Positions 24,682-36,515 of a stretch of 64,000 nt of DNA are shown piece by piece. Position 1 is the stretch's first letter; every line of letters begins with the position of its first letter. The notes below the pieces were generated by a model that saw only the letters and a program-made list of their open reading frames with translations, had not been told where the DNA came from and searched no databases. A program made the position numbers and the translations under genes. Source of the stretch: Epiperipatus broadwayi (Eukaryota; Onychophora; Udeonychophora; Euonychophora; Peripatidae); NCBI GenBank assembly GCA_028023455.1, contig JAQFVV010012537.1, positions 2,544,001-2,608,000 of the forward strand, written 5' to 3'.

Positions 24682-26719
24682 TGCTTAATTCAATTATATA
24701 TATATATATGCTTAACTCAATTATATTTTTAATTAAATTATTGAATAATTAAATTTTAATTTGATATATGTTACAGTTAAAATTATTTTATATAATCTAT
24801 TTAGTTAGAAGTCGAGCTTTAGTAGCTATTATAAAAACAATTGTATAATAGTTTTTTTAATATTTTCACTGGTGATTATTAAAAAAAAAATGCTTTTAGC
24901 ATTATACAAGTGCAAAGTGCTTTAAAAATTAATCATATACAGACACGTACATTAAAGCTAAGACTTATAATTGATTCTAAACTTTAATTATAAATTTAGA
25001 TAATAAAAACCTTATACGAATGTGTTGTTAGTTTAAATGATACATTTTAACATTTATAAAACATTTTTAATGGTTGTCGATTTTTTATGCTTTTTTAAAA
25101 AATTAATTTTTAAGAATAGAATTCTTTAATTCAATATATCTTTACGATAAATTCAAATAATTTTTTTTTAGTTCGCCAAAAACAAAATGATAATATTTGT
25201 ATTTTTAAAAACATTTTTACAGTAAATAAAATTGATTTTTAAAAAATTATATATATTTTTCAGAGAACTTAATTCATTTTTTTGTAAGTGAAACAGTAAA
25301 TCTGAATGTACATCTTTCTTCATTGCAGAATTTCGATCAGTCCAATTTATTAATTCAGATTTTTTTTTTTTTACATGTTTGCAAAACGAAAGATAATAAT
25401 TAATATTCATAGCCTTTAAAAGTAATCAACACATTTATAAATATTCGTCGCTGGTATGCGTAGTTCAATGTTAATAACAATTTTAATATATGTCCTGTGT
25501 AATTAAGTGGGTTTATAGCCAACAGATTGACTTTGTTCACTTTTTCGTATAATATCATATGACCGCCCGAGTCACTAATGATTTGTTTTAAAGACTACAA
25601 ACAACTCATCTTTTAAAAATCCAATTAAATTTCATTAGACACCAAGTTTTTTAATACTTGTTTTTTTTTTCTTATTTTAATATTTTCTTTACTTTTAAAT
25701 CTCAAAATTAAAGTAAATGAGTCTAAATAGATGAATAAAACTCCAAATATAATAATATTTAATTAATTTAGCATTATTCATTAAATCTTTACCTTTTCAT
25801 TTTTAAATATAATTCATGAATTAAAAACCATTTTTATTGTTTTATTTTTAATAGCATCAACTAAACTTAACAAATTTTATCATTCCAACTAAACTTGCAC
25901 ACTCGTTATACAATGCTATCTCTCCATAGGTAATGTTTTGAATATTTTACCCTATCATTTTTGGTAAATTGTTCTGAAAATCATTACCTTTTTTAATTCA
26001 TATAAATTTGCCTTCTATTAATAAAAAAATATAGATATCATATTTTAAAAAAATCATTATTTTTGTAAATATGTTGGTTAAATGTAATTTCATTTAAATA
26101 AACATTATACATAACTTTAAAATTCCTTTCTTTCGTAATATCAGAAAATAATGTTTTCTAACGGCTTAAGACTTTAAATAATATAATAAGTGTAATTATA
26201 AATTTAGAAATATATTATAAATAGAATAAATATAAATACAAACGTTAAAACATTATAAACATAAATTTTATAAGTCATTATTCCAATTAGAAAGAAGAAG
26301 TAAAATATTAATTTATAAAATTGCTGCGTAATTAACTACACATTTAAATTAAATAACAAATATAAATACAAAATAAAAACTTATTTATATTTAAAGATCC
26401 TGGCACTATAACCTTTATTTGGTTTGAATATTTAAATAAAACTAGATGTCATAATTGATAATCTAATTTTACATATAAAAAAAATGTCAATAACATCTAC
26501 TTATGCGTAAATTAAATTTTTTTCTTTTATTGCATATATATAAAATAGTTACTGTTATGTAGATTCAACAAGAACTATACTACACACTGAGTCCTATTTT
26601 TTGGGAGGATACCCTTTTTTTCTTGTACCAACTTTCATAAGATAATTTTTTCTATATGTTACCACTGGAAATTTTTTTTTATATATAAAAATGAGATATA
26701 TTCACCCATTTGTCAAAAA
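24682..26719. other. AT-rich region, no gene seen
   Basis: There is no recognisable coding remnant or shared repeat. The 80-codon minus ORF at 25168-25410 has no similarity I can name. Confidence 0.45.
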
Positions 26720-27031
26720 TAATCATTATGTTACTCATTAAACAAGGCAAAACTCAATACAGTAGTGCCACCCTTTGCCAACCAGAGTAATCAATGGATT
26801 CCAGAAGGCTTGTGCATAAAATCCCTATCTAATGCCTATTCATCCAATATCCCCAGAATAGTTTCTGGCTTGTGGCCTTCATCAGTGAGGAGCCTTGGAT
26901 CTGAGAGCACTGCACCTAGATATTAGGATCTAATGCAGCCCTCAGCAGCCACCTTTTATCTCCACTTAACTACAAAACTATGAGAATGAAATTGAAAACA
27001 CAATAATATTTTCAATCTAAGCTCAATAGTT
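26720..27031 (-). repeat. Repeat family B, unit B1
   Basis: This is a ~310-bp unit in minus orientation. Its landmarks are CAGTAGTGCCACC, AGAGTAATCAATGGAT, GGCTTGTGCATAAAATCC, ATCCAATATCCCCAGA, TTCTGGCTTGTGGCCTTCAT and an AACTACAAAACTATGAGAAT tail. Other units are B2 and B3 alongside, B4 (45605-45870) and B5 (49015-49275). There is no ORF. Confidence 0.85.
26858..26890 (-). ncRNA. Hammerhead-like core in family B (unit B1)
   Basis: The minus strand has CTGATGA, a GGC/GCC helix with loop CACAA, then A and GAAAC. An A-A pair or extra A flanks the helix instead of the canonical G-C. Downstream, the corresponding CTAGT...ACTAG in sister units could form stem III, but the expected UH cleavage step is not clean. 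Compare hammerhead ribozymes of PLEs and retrozymes. Confidence 0.4.
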
Positions 27032-27320
27032 GCCAGAAACTAGTCTGGGGATATTGGATGAATCAGCACTAGATATGAATTTTATGCACAAGGCTTCTGG
27101 CATCCATTGATTACTCTGATTGGCACAGGGTGGCACTACTGTATGGAGAGTTTTGCCTTGTTTAATAACAATTATGCGTTAGTATAAGAGATGGTGATCG
27201 TGTGATGTTTAGTGGTTTAACACCAATTCTGCCTAATATGATAGTGGTGGCTATGGCTGTTAAAGAGCCAAAGACACCAAAATGTATGGGTGCTGAACTG
27301 AGTTCAGATCCATATAACTA
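27032..27320 (+). repeat. Repeat family B, unit B2 (5'-truncated, inverted to B1)
   Basis: It starts at CCAGAAACTAGTCTGGGG and runs through GGCATCCATTGATTACTCTG, GGGTGGCACTACTGTATG and GAGAGTTTTGCC to GTGATGTTTAGTGG. Over 27032-27172 it is the reverse complement of B1. A further segment to 27320 (GGTGCTGAACTGAGTTCAG...) joins it to B3. Confidence 0.8.
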
Positions 27321-27645
27321 TGTAAGCTATTGAACTTAGATTAAAAATATTATGGTGTTTTCAATTTCATTCTCATAGTTTTGTAGTTGAGATAAAAGGT
27401 GGCTTCTGGAGGGTTACATTAGATTCTAAGATCTAGATGCAATGCTCTCAGATCTAAGGCTCCTCACTGACAAAGGCCACAAGCCAGAAACTAGAGTGGG
27501 GATATTGGATGAGTAGGCACTAGATAGGGATTTTATGCACACCCCTTCTGGCACCCATTCATTACTCTGGTTGGCACAGGTAGCACTACTGTATGGAGAG
27601 TTTTGCCTTGTTTAATAACAATTATGTGCTAGTATAAGTGTTTAG
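27321..27645 (+). repeat. Repeat family B, unit B3
   Basis: A near full-length plus unit, from CTATTGAACTTAGATTAAAA through TTTTGTAGTTGAGATAAAAG, CTCCTCACTGACAAAGGCC, CCAGAAACTAGAGTGGGG and TGGTTGGCACAGGTAGCAC to ATTATGTGCTAGTATAAGTG. The motif here reads CTGACAA rather than CTGATGA. Confidence 0.8.
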
Positions 27646-28727
27646 TATGTTACTCATTATCAATACTAATATCTAATAAACATCTTTGTCTACTGTTTAA
27701 TATAAATCTATGTTTTACACTTTTTGAAATACCATTAATTCTATTTCATATATTTCAATTACATCAATATTAACAATAACATAAATACAATTTGCACTAA
27801 ATCTATATGTTTGGCATTTAAACCATAAATATTTTTTGTTTGTTTTTAACTTCTTTGCACTGTAACAATTTATTTAACAATATATTGGTTATCAAATTCA
27901 TTACTATTACTTTTAATTGATAAATTTTTATTAGACCATATTTTCCACATTTTTAACTATTTTATTACAAATATATATATTTACTAATTGTAATATAAAA
28001 ACGCACTGTTGCAAGTTTTTACTTGTCATAAGCAAAGAAATATTTCAATTCTGATATTTATTTATTTTTATATTTTGGAAAATGTTTTAGTGCTTTAATC
28101 CAATATTTCAAAATGATAATTTGCTTATTTAATATTTTGCATATTTTTGAGCATAAGTTAATGTTGTAAAACCCACATTTTTATATCTACTAAAATTATA
28201 AAATTTCTTTCAATGTAATTAGATTGCAAATAAATAGGATCATTTAATAATTTATTTATTTTTTTCCAGAATTTTTTAAAACCACTTGGGTTGCCTTCCC
28301 CAAAAACTATTAATATTTTCTAATAGTAAAAAAACTGTTTTAATATAAAAACTACAATATATCTTTCTAACACAATATTTTTATTGACAGAATTACTATT
28401 ATTAATATAAGCGCTTGCGATATAAATTTTAATCTGTTATTCGGGTGATCATGTGATATTTAGTGGTTTAATCGATTTATAAATGTTTGTATTTATTTTC
28501 ATCATGTTTTATTCTCTCTAAAACAGGAAAAAAATGTATGTATATATAAAGTTTCCTGCAGAAGACCTTTCTTGCTTTGACATTGAATATTTGAACAAAT
28601 GATTTTTTTATCCTAATTTATATTATATTTATTTTTTTATTATTGTTAAAGCTACGATATTTCATTGCAGAGAAATTATTGGAACTAAGTTCCCTGTATA
28701 GAGACGTTATTTTACATAATTTATTGT
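27646..28727. other. AT-rich region, no gene seen
   Basis: Nothing recognised except GATCATGTGATATTTAGTGGTT near 28447-28468. That matches the right end of family B and may be a residual fragment. Confidence 0.45.
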
Positions 28728-28899
28728 ATGTAAATAAGCATCTATTTATATAGCGCGATGTTTATAATTGTAATACATTTATTATATTCATTTATTATTT
28801 AACACTCGCAAAAGCGCATGTACAATAGCTGTAAAAGGCTGATATTCAATGTATTACAATTATAAACATCGCGCTATATAAATAGATGCTTATTTACAT
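28728..28899. repeat. Perfect 52-bp inverted repeat
   Basis: Arms 28728-28779 and 28848-28899 are exact reverse complements (start ATGTAAATAAGCATCTATTT, centre AGCGCGATG). They surround a 68-bp spacer containing CACTCGCAAAAGCGCATG. Parts of this spacer recur directly at about 29123-29195. Perfect arms imply recent formation or gene conversion. Confidence 0.95.
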
Positions 28900-28919
28900 A
28901 TGTTTAAGTTTTCATTTGA

Positions 28920-29200
28920 GAGTGACGTTTGGTAAATTCTAAGTAATTTCGTCTACGTCATTCAGTCAGACAACGTGAACTGTAATTTAAAGTGAATGAT
29001 CGATCTTCACACTTTCTTTGCCAGTACTTAAGATTTGTCCATATATAAACATTTGGGTTCAGAAAGAATAAGTGATTCATTTTATTCTTTCTTAAATGAT
29101 ATATCTTGTATTGGCAGTCAAAAGTATTCATTTATTATTTAACACTCGCAAAAGCGCATGTACAATAGCTGTAAAAGGCTGATATTTAATGTATTATAAT
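28920..29200 (+). repeat. Foldback family C, half unit
   Basis: It shares CAGTACTTAAGATTTG, ATAAACATTTGGGTT, AGTGATTCATT and ATCTTGTATTGG with the right arm of the full palindrome at 52922-53373. It ends in the CACTCGCAAAAGCGCATG block that also fills the 28728-28899 loop. Only one arm is present here. Confidence 0.75.
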
Positions 29201-29399
29201 TTATTGGATGTAAGTGAAACTTGTACACCCAATTAATGCAATGTAAATGCATTAAAAAAGTTTCATTTAAGGATGCTCCATAATATTTAAAAATACAATG
29301 AGAAGATTATAAAACCAAACAATATGTCCTTCAATTTACTGTAAGTAATACTATAGAATCTATTATTGTAAGATCATGTTTTCATTGAATTGGATATAA

Positions 29400-29585
29400 A
29401 CTGAGAGAGTGCAAACCTCTTAAGTGTTTAGCCAATCAGATTGTCAATACTGGGACAGAGAATTTAACAAGAAAAGAGTGGTTCCACTCTCTTCTTTACT
29501 TGTCTGTCTATATATCCAAGCCAGTCCAAAGTACTTAGATCTGTCAGTGTGAATCTTAAATATCTTCACACTTAACTCACTGAGT
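29400..29585 (+). repeat. Repeat family D, unit D1
   Basis: Runs from CTGAGAGAGTGCAAACCTCT to CACTTAACTCACTGAG. It is a direct copy of D2 with few mismatches. It includes TTAGCCAATCAGATTG and ACTTGTCTGTCTATATATCC. Confidence 0.9.
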
Positions 29586-29669
29586 TCTAATTATAAATAT
29601 ACAGCATGAAATCTTTCGATTTACTATGCAGTAGTTTTTAGATGTTATAACTTGCAGCAATATATGTAA

Positions 29670-30050
29670 ATAATATTTTATTTCTACAAATGCAGACGGT
29701 ATTGAAATCAACTGAGAGAGTGCAAACCTCTCAAGCGTTTAGCCAATCAGATTGCTAATACTGGGACAGAGAATTTAACAAAAAAAGAGCGGTTTCACTC
29801 TCTTCTTTACTTGTCTGTCTATATATCCAAGCCAGTCCAAAGTACTTAGATCTGCCAGCGTGAATATTAAATATCTTTGCACTTAACTCACTGAGTAGAC
29901 AAACAAGTAAAGAAGAGAGTGGAACTGCTCTTTTTTTGTTAAATTCTCTATCCCAGTATTGGTGATCTGATTGGCTAAACACTTGAGAGATTTACACTCT
30001 CTCAGTTTATTTCAATACTGTCTGTGTTTGTAGAAATAAAATATTATTGA
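29670..30050. repeat. Repeat family D, inverted-repeat element (D2/D3)
   Basis: D2 (about 29710-29895, plus) and D3 (29896-30007, minus) form a snapback. The similarity also extends outward: TTTCTACAAATGCAGACGG on the left mirrors CTGTCTGTGTTTGTAGAAA on the right, giving arms of about 150 bp. This could be a terminal-inverted-repeat transposon derivative. The ORF at 29755-29982 (minus) is a translation of the repeat. Confidence 0.85.
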
Positions 30051-30555
30051 ATTGGATATGTAAAATAAATGATCAATTCAAGGCTTTTTAAAATAATATT
30101 TTGTAGTGAGCTTGAGTATCATTTTTTATGAGAAAGATACCCTATTTATATTATAAAGATTATTTCAAAAACATGTTAAATAAGTGATATACTGATTGTT
30201 TCCATTGGGAAGATATGGACATGAAATGTTTAGGAAAGAAAAGTTTCTGCTAAAGAAATTAATTGACCGAGTTGCAAAATATTGAACAAACAAGAAAGAA
30301 TAGATCAGTAATGTTCTACACATGAACATATTTGCATGTTGTAGATTCACTGCTGCAGTCATTGCAAAACTAATTTCTAGACATTTTTTTTTTAACTTGG
30401 AGTTGGAATGACCATACTTGTTTATTCATGACTACTATATGTATGTATATATTATTATCAATTTTCCCATCTGCAGTTGTGATACTTATAGAAAATGGCC
30501 TAGGCCTGTAGATCACTATGTGACCTGTATCATATAACACTCAACAAGTACATTG

Positions 30556-30557
<2 letters not shown>

Positions 30558-30607
<50 letters not shown>

Positions 30608-30625
30608 TATATATATAATATATAT
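30558..30625. repeat. (TA)n microsatellite
   Basis: An almost pure TA dinucleotide run with one or two phase breaks. The flanking 30051-30557 and 30626-31239 hold no recognisable gene. Confidence 0.95.
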
Positions 30626-31239
30626 GATCTCTTGCCACCATTTGAGCTCATGTTTTTCTTTATTTTGAGTTCACCTGGTAAGTTTAGTAGTATCATAACC
30701 AAAATGTGCAATATAATCCTTTGTGTGAAAAATCTGATCCAGTTTCTATCAATAATGTTTAATTTGATTTTCAATGAGTTATGTCTATTGACATGGAAAG
30801 TGCACTTAGCCAAACAAATAAACGAAGGAAGAAGAATGACCCACTTTGCCAGGGATACTAACGTACAGATGTAAGGTTATTACAGTTATAGAATGAAGTT
30901 GAAATAAAAATTATATAAATATCTTACACAGATTTTAAAGTTGATAAATGATAAAACTAATTTAACATTTAAAACAAATAATATACATATCATTAAAAAT
31001 ACTTTAACAATTTACTATCCTAAAATTGACATAGAATCCATCATAATTCTAACATAATATTAAATACAAGTAAATTATTTGTATTATCAAATGATTTTTG
31101 TACACTTCTAAAAACATATACTATTCCAATAATAAAACTACATATCTTTTTCATGTATGGCACATTATTTACTATTCAAATAAAATCACTTTGAATACAT
31201 CCTAAACAGTTAGTTATACCACAAATTTTATACAAATTT

Positions 31240-32190
31240 TTTTAGACATCAGGAGTCTGCTCTTAAAACAAAAATCTCATCACAAAATGTAACAACATTG
31301 AAAAGTCTTGAATTATCTGTAACATGTTCAATACCATATTTTTCTTCATAATATATATTAGTAGTAATCTCAAAATTATTTTTTGAAAATGTACAGCAAT
31401 AATAACTATTATCTTTATAATCGGGCGCATAAACATTTTCACAAGAAATTGTAAAACTACACCATTTTTATAAATTAAATGATAATTAATTTTTTATCTT
31501 TAAAATCACAATAACTTATAGAGTGGGTTTAACTCATTGGCGTCATATCAAAAATTATATTGTAAATATCTAAAAAAACTATGAAAAAGATTTAATTGCT
31601 CAATTTAAATTAGGTATTTTTATTATCACGAACTTTTTGCCATAAATTATTTTTTAAAAAGTTATCATAAATGTAAAATTAAATTACGAAAAATCAGAAT
31701 TAAAATTGCATAATGATTGCTACATATATATCAATGGAACAAAAAATAATTTGAAAACTGTTTTAATTTTTTTATAATAATCATTTGCTGGATAAAATCT
31801 ACTCTGAAAATACTCTTTTTAGAACATTACTTTTCACCTAAATAAAAAAAAATATTGAAATCAAAAATTTATTTAATTTGAAATTTTTATTTTAAATATT
31901 CAATTGTTTTTCAGAAATAATCATACACATTAAAAAAATTACAATCTCTTTGATTAAAAAAAAAGAATGAACAGAAAAGGTTTTAGAAGTATCCTGAAAA
32001 TCATAAAACAAAAGTTCTTGATTAGTCAGATACTTAGGATTATTTTTATAATTTAATTCTAAATCAGAAACAAAGGACTTTAAAGCAAAATGTCCTGCTG
32101 CTTGCCCAAAATTTATAATTAAACATAGATTTATCCTTTTCTTTAAGATAAAAGAGATCGTGATTTTCACAATTTAAAAATAAATCTTTT
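31240..32190 (-). pseudogene. Decayed coding-like region, family not recognised
   Basis: Several minus-strand stretches look more protein-like than the surroundings. One is about 70 clean codons at roughly 31455-31248 (SCENVYAPDYKDNSYYCC, then YGIEHVTDNSRLFNVVTF and CDEIFVLRADS). Another, at 32170-31892, contains GQAAGHFALKSFVSDLELNY and NQELLFYDFQDTSKTF. Between them are short shifted pieces (NNLWQKVRD, NIIFDMTPMS, ISYCDFKDKK). They suggest one old ORF of about 250-300 codons with several frameshifts. I cannot name the family; a transposase or host-gene relic is possible. A chance origin is not excluded. Confidence 0.35.
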
Positions 32191-32475
32191 TTAATAAATC
32201 TTTTTCAATATTATTAAAATTCAAATGTATTTCAGATTTATTATTTTCATTAAAAGATTAATAATAATTTAATATTTACTTAGATATTTTTCAATCTTAA
32301 ATAAAATACAGGTAATCTTAGATAAGCACTATTTTGTTCCACCCTTCCTTCTAACATACTTCATATATCACATATAATAGTTTATATTTTGATGATACTT
32401 TGATTACAATAAAATATGTATTATTTATTGAATGGAAAATGTACAGTAATTTTCAGTATACACATATATTATATA

Positions 32476-33322
32476 CAAGATGTGACAATTTAATTTCCAG
32501 AATGCATCTTTGTAAAATATACATGTAGAAATGTACATTAGTGGTCACTGTCATCCTCAAAGTAGTCCCCTTGTGCATATGTACACTGAAATGACATCCC
32601 CATTTCTGGAAGCACACCTGGAACACATCTTCAAGAATACTGTTGAGCAGCTATCTCAAATTCTTTTGGATATCAATTATAGTATAAAATCTTTGGCCTT
32701 TCAGTGCAGTTTTTAATTTTGAAAATAACCAAAAATCACAGGGAGCTATGTCATGTGAAGAGGCAGGATGGCCTAGTTGTGTAAATAATTTTTTGGAAAA
32801 AAGTCTTTGTTCATCTGTCAATACCCAAGGCACAAAGTTCACAGAAATCTTTCTTTTCCCAATTAATCTGCAATTCTTCAGCTATTAATCTCACTTTTAA
32901 TCATCTGTCAGATCCTATTGCATTTCACACTTTGTTGATATTAATATCATTGTAGTTTTTGATTGTCTATTTCTGGGATCATCTTTAAACCTTTTGTGCA
33001 ACTCAAACATACTCAATTTCTTCACAGGATCTTTAACATATATGACTTGCAACTGTTGTAATGTTTCAATAGCTCTTGTATTGATTTTCACACAATTTTA
33101 TATCAATATGTTGTTCAAAATTTCAATCACCTATAGTTATGCAAAAGTACACATGGATGTTTATTATCTTCTCAATAGATAACTAACAACTAGTTCTTTC
33201 AGCTTAAAATTTACACACTTGTTAGCTTAAACATGTTAAAACACAAATACTCATGATTTCAATACAATTAGGTCATAGGTAACACCACTCAGCCATTCTG
33301 CAAAATAAATTGTCACACCTCA
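32476..33322 (-). mobile_element. mariner-family DNA transposon, internally deleted
   Basis: Terminal inverted repeats of about 29 bp (GATGTGACAATTTAATTTCC at left; the right end reads GAGGTGTGACAATTTATTTT when reversed) are flanked by the TA target duplication at 32474-32475 and 33323-33324. At 847 bp it is well under the usual ~1.3 kb. Left and right ends are both present, so the loss is internal. Confidence 0.88.
32535..33200 (-). pseudogene. mariner transposase remnant
   Basis: N-terminal helix-turn-helix blocks are visible across shifted frames (EQHIDIKLC, ETLQQLQVIY, KLSMFELHKRFKDDPRN), followed by a broken AEELQIN-like segment. The frame then reads FVPWVLTDEQR and jumps straight to SSHDIAPCDFWLFSKLK, which holds the third catalytic Asp. 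It ends FQVCFQKW and AQGDYFEDD. The block carrying the first two catalytic Asp residues is deleted, so the transposase is dead. Confidence 0.85.
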
Positions 33323-33324
33323 TA

Positions 33325-36117
33325 TATAATATAGATGCTTTTTTACATGTATAATATGCATATATAAATTAAGATTTTAGTAAAGAAAATAAAATTAATA
33401 ATAATGTAGTTACAAATAATAAATGGAGAGAGTATATATATATATATTGTGTGTGTGTTTACTTATTCATATTCCATAAAAAAAATAAAAAAAAAAAATT
33501 ACTATATCATATCTTTATTTTTTTTAAATTAAAATAAATAATGAAATGTTAAATTTTTATTACAATTAAATACATGCTGAATATCTTTTTTTTAAATATC
33601 CTCCCCCCCCCTTTGAAATATTAATAACAGTCTCACTTTTAGTAAAAAGTGGTATTACTAGTTATTTTGCTGTTATTAAATCATTATTAACTTCAGAATT
33701 TATACCGTTACCCTTATATATTATAACTCATTTTGGATTTTCAATTAAACTTCAAACTTTAATCTTCATGATGCAATCGTAAGAATATTTTACATCTGTT
33801 ATTTTATTTCCTTTTATGGAATCATAATGTTTACTTTATCTCTTTAAAAAATAATTTATAAATTTTATTATATTTCATAAAACTTTTAGCTTTATATTAG
33901 AAAAGCATTTTGTTACATGAATACTGTACCACATGAAAGTGAAAATCAAAATTGTCTTCAATTTAATCTGAAAAAATGTTATTAATAAACTTCATCATGT
34001 ATATCATTCTGAGATAGAAAAATGGCAGCTTTTTTTTCATAAAATTTAATTTTTTTACAAATTTTAATATTTTTATTTTTTATTATTTCCAGTTTTTTTA
34101 TATGATTGAAATAATGCACAGTAATACAGCATATATTATGGCATCAATCATAATCTAATCACTCACTAATTCAAAGATTATTTTTTGTTTCATCAATTGT
34201 AAAATTACTAAATTTCTGAGAATTTATATCAATATCTAATAAAAATTCACCATCTTATTTTTGAGTAAAATACTCACAAGTTATGTCAACTGATTTTATA
34301 AACAATTCTTATTTATTTAATCATAACTTATCAAATTATCATTGTTTTATATTATTTTTAAACTTTGTCAGAAAATGACACTATTAAAAATAAACAATCA
34401 ATTAATATGTAAAAACATTATTGTTAGCATTTTCTATGCCGTACTAGTTGAGTAGTAGGTTATGTTGAAATAATAAATAATTGACCTACTAATTTACCAA
34501 TTGTTGGACTTAGTCATTATGCTGACCTAATATCAGTGATATTGATAATATTGGCATCAAATTGAAATTCAATTGTTAAACCAGTAATAAATAAAGCATT
34601 ATCATTACCACTACTGACTATTTCCATGATGATTTCCCTGAGTAGCAATAATAATTTTTAGCATCATTTGTTGCTTGTGATGATGCAGGAGAAAAGAATC
34701 TAATATGTGTGGAACACAAAGAATTAATCAATAGTATAATCAAATTAACTATGCCACCAGTGATTTATAATACAAGTAGTAAAATATTAGCACCAGGTAA
34801 TTTTATCTCTCAAATTAGGTCTATTATTTTCATAAAAATATCATCAATAATATTTATTGATTGATTTTTAATTGCTATCTGTTATTAAATTAATCATTTT
34901 TTAATCTTGCCAATTTTTTTTTAATGTTTCATTCCCATTTCTTATAATTTTTTCACTAAAATTAAATAAATGGCTGTATTACTGGGAAGCTTATAAGAAG
35001 TTAAAATAGTGAAAGAGTCAGAACTGGAATCCATTTGAGGATTTTTTGCCCAGACTCTGACCTATACCACTGCACTAAACGACATAGGCATTATTCCACT
35101 ATAATAACTTTTCAACAAAGCTAAATCAATCTTGTATAATATAATTTTTAAATCAGGAAAAAAAATGTTTAAGTATTTACTATCGTAATTTATTTCTATT
35201 ATTAGTAAAAAAAAATTAATAAAATTTATTCAATTATCTTTACAGTTTATTACTTTTTTAAACTCTTTTTACCTTTGCTGTTTTTCAAACAACAAATTTT
35301 ATCATAACATATCATGATCATAAAATACTAGGTTTAAGATATTGCATAGCAAGAATATTCATATCAATAATTTCTTGATATTCTATTTAACTTTGATTAA
35401 TTTGATGTCAGGCAAAAACATTATTATTATTAAATTGGCAACATAATAGAAAATACAGTTTTAAACTATCAAATGTTTAATAGTTTTTTTTTTTGGGGGG
35501 GGGATCTGTACCATTCCCATATAAAAAGATTTTATTAAACAGAATTAGACAGTTATATAAAAGCATCTTATATTTCTATTTTTAAAATGTCAATGATTTA
35601 AACTTAAAACTTTAATTTTATCATTATTAATAAAATAAGTAGAATACACATTATCAAATTTAGAAATTTGTAATAAATAACTCATTATTAATATTTTATC
35701 ATCCCTTAGGGCACTAGTCATTGATATTGATGCATTTTTAACAATCCCGACAAACTTTTTTGTCTGTAATAAATTATTTTTAAAAAATGCAGCAATAATA
35801 ATAAGAAATACAAAAAGAATGATATCTAAGATGGACGGTGAAACAAAATAAATAAATAGTAAATTAAAGCAAACAATAAAAAGATTTTTAAAATGTAATA
35901 AATCAATTTATAAACCAATGAATAAGTCTTAATATTTCTTTTTCATCAAAATAATTTTAAATATATAACATAATTTACACTACTTTATTTTTTGACTTAT
36001 AAATATTGATAATCACATTGAATGTTCCTTATAAAAGTATTATAATTTTTTTTCATTACTTGATCCTTATATTCATTGATATAATTGCTTGTACTGAATA
36101 TTTCTTGTACATGTAAT
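33325..36117. other. AT-rich region, no gene seen
   Basis: Homopolymer-rich sequence (C9 near 33603, G9 near 35495) with no recognisable coding remnant except the weak tRNA-like block listed separately. Confidence 0.45.
35012..35092 (-). repeat. Weak tRNA-like block
   Basis: The minus strand reads TTTAGTGCAGTGGTATAGG, which fits a pol III A box (TRGYNNARNNGG). No convincing B box follows at the right distance. It could be a SINE head relic. Confidence 0.25.
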
Positions 36118-36515
36118 TAGAAGAATTTGAACTCAGGATTTTCAGTCTTTATTCTCTCCATCTCAAGCAACTGATACTCATGACACACACATGTGAAAAA
36201 GATACATGATTCCAATCTATGTATTTCATGCAGAACCAGAACTTATCAGTTGGACCAGATTATAATCTCTCACACATATCTACAATCAGTGCTCAGTTTA
36301 TATTAAAATAGCAATTCCTCAAATTGAGCACTGATTGTATATATGTGTGGGAGATTATGATCTGGCCAACTAATAAGTGCTGGTTCTGCATGAAATGCAT
36401 ATATTGAGGATCATGTATCTTTTTGCATGGGTGTGATCATGTGTATTAGTTGCATGAGATAGAGTGGAAGATAAATAGACTGAAACATCCTGAGTTCAAA
36501 GCCCTCTAATTCATT
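36118..36515. repeat. Repeat family A, head-to-head pair
   Basis: Two family-A units in opposite orientation meet near 36322 (TTATATTAAAATAGCAATTCC / TGAGCACTGATTGTATATAT). The minus unit starts at GAATTTGAACTCAGGATTTT and the plus unit ends at CCTGAGTTCAAAGCCCTC. Arms are about 190 bp with scattered mismatches. Confidence 0.85.

Noticed and set aside
30541-30813. Minus-strand ORF with an IYIYIY run
   Set aside because: It is created by the (TA)n tract; the rest has no similarity to any protein I know. The same applies to 52365-52547.
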